In this document: in pieces, positions 56,401 to 64,000 of the stretch
Layout of the letters: each line of letters begins with the position of its first letter
Position numbering within the stretch: position 1 is the first letter of the stretch
Origin: Chamaelirium japonicum
Taxonomy: Eukaryota > Streptophyta > Magnoliopsida > Liliales > Melanthiaceae
DNA length: 64,000 bases
Assembly: GCA_947650365.1 (NCBI GenBank)
Contig: OX393549.1
Location: 17,550,896-17,614,895 of the forward strand
Direction of reading: 5' to 3'
Position numbers and translations under genes: made by a program
The notes under the pieces: model-generated
Databases searched by the model: none
What the model was told of the DNA's origin: nothing
Seen by the model: only the letters and a program-made list of their open reading frames with translations

Positions 56401-58063
56401 ATGGATCGTACGAATGAATTAGAATGGATCGTGCTAATGAATTAGAATTGATCGAACGAATGAATTAGCATGGATCGTGCATTCGTACGATCCATTCTAA
56501 TTCATTCGTAAGATCCATTCAAATTCATTCGTACGATCCATTCTAATTCATTCGTACGATCCATTCTAATTCATTCGCACGAGTGTATCTTTTCTAGTTC
56601 TTTCGTACGATCCATTCTAATTCATTCGTTCGATCCATTCTAATTCATTCATACGATCTATTCTAATTCATTCATACAATCCATTCTAATTCTTTCACAC
56701 GATCCATTCTAATTCATTCGTACGATCCATTCTAATTCATTTGCACAATCCATTCTATTTCATTCGTACGATCCATTCTTACTCATTCGTATGATCCATT
56801 CTAATTCATTTGCACGAATGTATCCATAATGGATCATACGAATGAGTAAGAATGGATCGTACGAATGAAATAGAATTGATTGTGCGAATGAATTAGAATG
56901 GACCATACGAATGAATTAGAATGGATACATTCGTGCGAATGAATTAGAATGGATTGGACGAATGAATTAGAATGGATCGTACGAATGAATTAGAATGGAT
57001 CGTACAAATGAATTAGAATGGATCGTACGAATAAATTAGAATGGATACATTCGTCCGAATGAATTAGAATGGATCATTCGAATGAGTAAGAACGGATCGT
57101 ACGAATGAAATAGAATAGATTGTACGAATGAATTAGAATGGATCGTGCGAATGAATTAGAATGGATCGTACGAATGAATTAGAATGGATCGTACGAATGA
57201 ATTAGAATGGATCGTGCGAATGAATTAGAATGGATCATATTAATGAATTAGAATGGATCGTACGAATGAATTAGAATGGATACATTCGTGCGAATGAATT
57301 AGAATGGATCGTGCGAATCCATTAGACTGGATCGTGCGAATGAATAAGAATGGATCATACGAATGAATTAGAATGGATCGTATGAATTAATTAGAATGGA
57401 TACATTCGTGCGAATGAATTAGAATAGATTGTATGAATGAATTAGAATGGATCGTACGAATGAATTAGAATGGATCATGCGAATTAATTAGAATGGATCA
57501 TACGAATGAATTAGAATGGATCGTACGAATGAATTAGAATGGATCTTACGAATGAACTAGAATGGATCGTACGAATGAACTAGAATGGATACATTCGTGC
57601 GAATGAATTAGAATGGATCGTACGAATGAATTAGAATGGATCGTACGAATGAATTAGAATAGATCTTACGAATGAATTAGAATGGATCTAACGAATGAAT
57701 TAGAATGGATCGTACGAATGAATTAGAATGGATCGTACGAATGAATTTGAATGGATCGCACGAAAGTAACCATTCTAATTCATTCATACGATTCATTCTA
57801 ATTCATTCGTATGAGCTATTCTAATTCATTCGTACGATCCATTCTAATTCATTCGTACGATCCATTGTAATTCATTCATACAATCCATTTAGATTCATTC
57901 GCACAAATGTATCCATTCAAATTTATTCGTACGATCCAGTCTAATTCATTCGTACGATCCATTCTAATTCATTCGCACGAATATATCCAGTCTAATTCTT
58001 TCGTACGATGCATTCTAATTCATTCGTACGATCCATTCTAATTCATTCGTACGATCCATTCTA

Positions 58064-58740
58064 ATTCATTCGTACGATCCATTCTAATTCATTCGCACGA
58101 ATGTATCCATTCTAATTTATTCGTACAATCCATTCTATTTCATTCGTACGATCCATTCTTACTCATTCGTATGATCCATTCTAATTCATTCGTATGATCC
58201 ATTCTAATTCATTCGTACGATCCATTCTAATTCATTCGTACGATCCATTCTAATTCATTCGCACGATCCATTCTAATTCATTCATACGATCCATTCTAAT
58301 TCATTCATACGATCCATTCTAACTCATTCCTACAATCCATTCTAATTCATTCGCCCGATCCATTCTAATTCATTTATACGATCCATTCTATTCGAATGGA
58401 TCATGCGATCCATTCGAATTCATTCGCACGATCCATTCTAATTCATTCATACGATCCATTCTAATTCATTCATACAATGCATTCTAATTCTTTCACACGA
58501 TCAATTCTAATTCATTCGTACGATCCATTCTAATTCATTCGTACAATCCATTCTATTTCATTTGTACGATCCATTCTTACTCATTCGTATGATCCATTCT
58601 AATTCATTCGTACGATCCATTCTAATTCATTCGTATGATCCATTCTAATTAATTCTTATGATCCATTCTAATTCATTCGTACAATCCATTCTATTTCATT
58701 TGTACGATCCATTCTTACTCATTCGTATGATCCATTCTAA
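58064..58740 (-). repeat. Right flank of unit C, copy 2
   Basis: Follows the variant order of 25,243-25,900: a small inverted piece in CATTCTATTCGAATGG (~58,387-58,402), a CAATGCATTC unit at ~58,475 and a TTAATTCTTATG unit at ~58,650. It parts from the first copy near 58,740. Confidence 0.78.
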
Positions 58741-58913
58741 TTCATTCGTACGATCCATTCTAATTCATTTGTACAATCCATTCTAATTCATTCGTACAAT
58801 CCATTCTATTTCATTCGTACGATCCATTCTTACTCATTCGTATGATCCATTCTAATTCATTTGCACGAATGTATCCATTCTAATTCATTCAGACAATCCA
58901 TTCTAATTCATTC

Positions 58914-58973
58914 CGTACGATCCATTCTAATTCATTCGTACGATCGTACGAATGAATTAGAATGGATCGTACG
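58914..58973. repeat. 60-bp perfect palindrome with no spacer
   Basis: Centred on GATC at 58,942-58,945. Every base pairs from 58,914 to 58,973, about one and a third units on each arm. Beyond it the two arms continue as inverted units, with a one-base extra C at 58,913 on the left. Confidence 0.92.
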
Positions 58974-60529
58974 AATAAATTAGAATAGATTGTGCGAATG
59001 AATTAGAATGGATCGTACGAATGAATTAGAATGGATCGTACGAATGATTTAGAATGGATTATACGAATGAGTAAGAATGGATCGTACGAATGAATTAGAA
59101 TGGATCGTGCGAATGAATTAGAATGGATCGTACGAATAAATTAGAATGGATACATTCGTCCGAATGAATTAGAATGGATCATACGAATGAGTAAGAATGG
59201 ATCGTACGAATGAAATAGAATAGGTTATACGAATGAATTAGAATGGATCCTACGAATGAATTAGAATGGATCGTGTGAAAGAATTAGAATGGATTGTATG
59301 AATGAATTAGAATGGATCGTATGAATGAATTAGAATGGATCGTGCGAATGAATTCGAATGGATCGTACGAATGAGTAAGAATGGATCGTACGAATGAAAT
59401 AGAATGGATCGTACGAATGAATTAGAATGGATCGTACGAATAAATTAGTATGGATACATTCGTCCGAATGAATTAGAATGGATCATACGAATGAGTAAGA
59501 ATGGATCGTACGAATGAAATAGAATAGATTGTACGAATGAATTAGAATGGATCCTACGAATGAATTAGAATGGATCGTCTGAAAGAATTAGAATGGATTG
59601 TATGAATGAATTAGAATGGATTGTATGAATGAATTAGAATGGATCCTATGAGTGAATTAGAATGGATTGTGCGAATGAATTAGAATGGATCGTACGAATG
59701 AATTAGAATGGATCGTGCTAATGAATTAGAATTGATCGAACGAATGAATTAGCATGGATCGTGCTAATGAATTAGAATGGAACGTACGAATGAATTAGAA
59801 TGGATCGTGTGAAAGAATTAGAATGGATTGTATGAATGAATTAGAATGAATTCGTACGATCCATTCGAATTCATTCGCACGATCCATTCTAATTCATTCA
59901 TACGATCCATTCTAATTCATTCATACAATCCATTCTAATTCTTTCACACGATCCATTCTAATTCATTCGTAGAATCCATTCTAATTCATTCGTACAATCT
60001 ATTCTTTTTCATTCGTACGATCCATTCTTACTCATTCGTATGATCCATTCTAATTCATTCGGACAAATGTATCCATTCTAATTTATTTGTACGATCCATT
60101 CTAATTCATTCGTACGATCCATTCTAATTCATTCGTACGATCTATTCTAATTCATTCGTCCGATCCATTCTAATTCATTCGTACGAATGTATCCATTCTA
60201 ATTCATTCGTACGATCCATTCTAATTCATTCGTACGATCCATTCAAATTCATTCGTAAGATCCATTCTAATTCATTCGTATGATCCATTCTAATTCATTC
60301 GTACGATCCATTCTAATTCATTCGCACGAATGTATCCATTCTAGTTCATTCGTACGATCCATTCTAATTCATTCATACAATCCATTCTAATTCATTCACA
60401 CGAATGTATCAATTCTAATTCATTCGTACGATCAGTTCTAATTCATTCACAAAATCTATTCTAATTCATTCATACGATCCATTCTAATTCATTCACACGA
60501 ATGTATCCATTCTAATTCATTCATACGAT

Positions 60530-61985
60530 CCATTCTAATTCGTTCGTACGATCCATTCTAATTTGTTCGTACGATCCATTCTAATTCATTCGTATGATCC
60601 ATTCTAATTCATTCATACGATCAATTCTAATTCATTCGCTCGAATATATCCATTCTAATTCATTCGTTCGATTCATTCTAATTTATTCGCACGATCCATT
60701 CTAATTCATTCGTATGATCCATTCTAATCCATTCATACGATCCATTCTAATTCATTCGTACGATCCATTCTAATTCATTCGTACGATCCATTCTAATTCA
60801 TTCGCACAAATGTATCCATTCTAGTTCATTCGTACGATCCATGCTAATTCATTCGTACGATCCATTCTAATTCATTCGCACGATCCATTCTAATTCATTC
60901 GTACGATCAATTCTAATTCATTCATATGATCCATTCTAATTCATTCGTACGATCCATTCTAATTCATTCATACGATCCATTCTAATTCATTCGTACGATC
61001 CATTCTAATTCACTCATACGATCCATTCTAATACATTCATACGATCCATTCTAATTCATTTGCACGAATATATCCATTCTAATTCATTCGTACGATCCAT
61101 TCTAATTCCTTCGTACGATCCATTCTAATTCATTCGTACGATCCATTCTAATTCATTCGTACGATCCATTCTAATTCATTCGTACGATCCATTCTAATTC
61201 CTTCGTACGATCCATTCTAATTCATTCGTACAATCTATTCTAATTCATTCGTACGAATGGATACATTCGTGTGAATGAATTAGAATGGATCGTACGAATG
61301 AGTAAGAATGGATCGTACAAATGAAATAGAATGGATTGCACGAATGAATTAGAATGGATCGTACGAATGAATTAGAATGGATCGTGTAAAAGAATTAGAA
61401 TGGATTGTATGAATGAATTAGAATGGATCGTACGAAGGAATTAGAATGGATACATTTGTGCGAATGAATTACAATGGATCGTACGAATGAATTAGAATGG
61501 ATCGTATGAATGAATTAGAATGGATCGTACGAATGAATTAGAATGGATCGTACGAATGAATTAGAATGGATCGTACGAATGAACTAGAAAGGATACATTC
61601 GTGTGAATGAATTAGAATGGATTGTATGAATGAATTAGAATGGATCGTACGAATGAATTAGAATGGATCGTATGAGTGAATTAGAATGGATACGAAGGAA
61701 TTAGAATGGATCGTACGAAGGAATTAGAATGGATCATACGAATGAAATAGAATGGATCGTACGAAGGATATAGAATGGATCGTACGAAGGAATTAGAATG
61801 GATCGTACGAAAGAATTAGAATGGATCGTACGAATGAATTAGAATGGATATATTCGTGCAAATGAATTAGAATGGATCGTATGAATGAATTAGAATGGAT
61901 CGTATGAGTGAATTAGAACGAATAGTACGAATGAAGTAGATTGGATCGTATGAATGAATTAGAATATATTGTGCGAATGAATTAG
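60530..61985. repeat. Diverged A-like segment
   Basis: Shares variant order with ~2,200-3,700 of unit A: TAATTCGTTCGTACG units, TTCGCTCGAATATATCC, the CACTCATACG and TAATACATTCATACG pair, the switch at 61,254 with GATACATTCGTGTGAATG, and GATACGAAGGAATTAG at ~61,687. It differs from both A copies more than they differ from each other, so it is an older relative. Confidence 0.7.
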
Positions 61986-64000
61986 AAAGGATCGTACGAA
62001 TGAATTAGAATGGATACATTCGTGCGAATAAATTAGAATGGATCGGACGAATGAATTAGAATGGATCGTACGAATGAATTAGAATGGATCGTACGAATGA
62101 ATTAGAATGGATCGTACGAATAAATTAGAATGGATACATTCGTCCGAATGAATTAGAATGGATCATACGAATGAGTAAGAATGGATCGTACGAATGAAAT
62201 AGAATAGATTATACGAATGAATTAGAATGGATCCTACGAATGAATTAGAATGGATCGTGTGAAAGAATTAGAACGGATTGTATGAATGAATTAGAATGGA
62301 TCGTATGAATGAATTAGAATGGATCGTGCGAATGAATTCGATTCGTATGATCCATTCTAATTCATTAGTACAATCCATTCTAATTCATTCGCACGATCCA
62401 TTCTAATTCTTTCACACGATCCATTCTAATCCATTCTTACTCATTCGTATTATCCATTCTAATTCATTCGGACGAATGTATCCATTCTAATTTATTAGTA
62501 TGATCCATTCTAATTCATTCGTACGATCCATTCTAATTCATTCGTACGATCCATTCTTACTCATTCGTATGATCCATTCTAATTCATTCGTACGATCCAT
62601 TCTAATTCATTCGTACGATCGATTCTAATTCATTCGCACTATCCATTCTAATTTATTCGTACGATCCAGTCTAATTCATTCGTATGATCCATTCTAATTT
62701 ATTCGTTCAAATATATCCATTCTAATTCATTCCGTACGATCCATTCTAATTCATTCGTACGATCCATTCTAATTCATTCGTACGAATGTATCCATTCTAA
62801 TTCATTCGTACGATCCATTCTAATTCATTCGTACGATCCATTCTAATTCATTCGTAAGATCCATTCTAATTCATTCGTACGATCCATTCTAATTCATTCG
62901 TACGATCCATTCTAATTCATTCGCACAAATGTATCCATTCTAGTTCATTCGTACGATCCATTCTAATTCATTCGTACGATCTATTCTAATTCATTCGCAC
63001 GATCCATTCTAATTCATTCGTACGATCAATTCTAATTCATTCGCACGAATGTATCCATTCTAATTCATTCGTACGATCCATTCTAATTCATTCATACGAT
63101 CCATTCTAATTCATTCATACAATCCATTCTAATTCTTTCACACGATCCATTCTAATTCATTCGTAGGATCCATTCTAATTCATTCGTACAATCTATTCTA
63201 TTTCATTCGTACGATCCATTCTTACTCATTCGTATGATCCATTCTAATTCATTCGGACGAATGTATCCACTCTAATTTATTCGTACGATCCATTCTAATT
63301 CATTCGTACGATCCATTCTAATTCATTCGTCCGAACCATTCTAATTCATTCGCACGAATGTATCCATTCTAATTCATTCGTACGATCCATTCTAATTCAT
63401 TCGTAAGATCCATTCTAATTCATTCGTACGATCCATTCTAATTCATTCGTACGATCCATTCGACCGATCCATTCTAATTCATTCGCACGATCTATTCTAA
63501 TTCATTCACTCATTTGATCCATTCTAATTCATTCGTACGATCCATTCTAATTCATTCGTCCGATCCATTCTTACTCATTCGTATGATCAATTCTACATCA
63601 TTCGCACGAATGTATCCATTCTAATTCATTCGTACGATCCTGAATTAGAATGGATCGTACGAATGAATTAGAATGGATACCTTTGTGCATTTGAATTAGA
63701 ATGGATCGTACGAATGAATTAGAATGGATACAATCGTGCGAATGAATTAGAAGGGATTGTGCGAATGAATAAGAACAGATCGTGCGAATGAATTGGAATG
63801 GATCGTACGAATGAATTAGAATGGATCGTACGAATGAACTAGATTGGATACATTCATGCGAATGAATTAGAATGGATCGTATGAATGAATTAGAATGGAT
63901 CGTACGAATGAATTAGAATGGATCTTACGAATGAATTAGAATGGATCGTACGAATAAATTAGAATGGATCGTATGAATGGTTTAGAATGGATACATTCAT

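Larger units (their letters stand above)
52239..58063. repeat. Higher-order unit C, tandem copy 4 (5,825 bp)
   Basis: Blocks: - 52,239-52,545, + 52,546-53,698, - 53,699-54,790, + 54,791-56,481, - 56,482-56,828, + 56,829-57,765, - to the end. ATTCGCGAATG is at 55,034. At its right end the expected CATTCTA/CGATCC fusion is absent; the sequence passes in register into the flank also seen after C0, so this is the last copy. Confidence 0.92.
58741..64000. repeat. Satellite array, right end
   Basis: Blocks: - to 58,943, + 58,944-59,849, - 59,850-61,254, + 61,255-62,341, - 62,342-63,640, + 63,641-64,000. The last switch is abrupt (GTACGATCC/TGAATTAG) and lacks a clear palindrome. The array runs off the window edge. 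Only 23/28-bp units are present. Confidence 0.95.

Noticed and set aside
34891-58063. Assembly duplication as the sole explanation of the C copies
   Set aside because: The copies differ in length by whole units and carry private and shared variants (copies 3 and 4 against 1 and 2), as real tandem copies do. Read-level confirmation is still lacking.
1-64000. Telomeric or interstitial telomere repeats
   Set aside because: No run of TTTAGGG/CCCTAAA or related telomere units is present.
1-64000. Animal TEAD-type CATTCC or heat-shock element clusters as regulatory sites
   Set aside because: The motif matches follow trivially from the unit sequence repeated thousands of times, and TEAD sites are irrelevant in a plant setting.

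Overview
Almost the whole window (about 63.3 of 64 kb) is one AT-rich satellite (minisatellite-type) array. Its basic unit is 23 bp: GAATGAATTA followed by GAATGGATCGTAC, about 35% GC. A second unit type of 28 bp carries ACATT inserted before a CGTGC end. The units run on the + strand in some blocks and on the - strand in others, with on the order of 85-90 orientation switches by my reading. The only non-satellite DNA is a GC-rich island at about 11,420-12,095. It holds two exons and a 72-bp intron of a protein-coding gene fragment. The intron has GT...AG ends, a CTAAC branch-site-like motif and a T-rich tract. That intron, the G/C-rich third codon positions and the Ala/Pro-rich protein suggest a plant, most likely a grass or another monocot. 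This is inference; no host marker gene is present.

Layout. (1) 1-11,421: mixed-orientation array containing a tandem duplication of a ~4.9-kb segment (unit A, copies at ~577-5,480 and ~5,481-10,452). (2) 11,422-12,095: the island, with - oriented units on its left and + oriented units on its right. (3) 12,096-28,240: array that includes segment B1 (~16,390-20,846) and a single copy of the 5.8-kb unit C (C0, best match ~21,130-25,242) with its right flank. (4) 28,241-34,890: B2, a second and slightly longer copy of B, then a short mixed stretch. (5) 34,891-58,063: four tandem copies of the 5.7-5.9-kb higher-order unit C (boundaries ~34,891, 40,587, 46,459, 52,239, 58,064). (6) 58,064-64,000: the same right flank that follows C0, then more mixed array with an older-looking A-like segment.

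Organisation is nested: 23/28-bp units group into 97- or 120-bp super-units (three or four 23-mers plus one 28-mer), and these group into kilobase higher-order repeats that are themselves duplicated. Length differences between large copies fit sums of 23 and 28, as expected for exchange or slippage in register. Many orientation switches lie on short perfect palindromes, and a 47-bp hairpin (20-bp arms, 7-nt loop) recurs inside A and C. Units vary mostly at their two CpG sites, which looks like deamination of methylated cytosine.

I see no working gene, RNA gene, CRISPR array, telomere repeat or intact mobile element. The array cannot hold long reading frames, because a 23-bp period rotates its stop codons through every frame. 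I did not find a novel protein-based system. What stands out is the architecture: nested repeats, dense strand switching and a captured gene fragment at a hairpin breakpoint.
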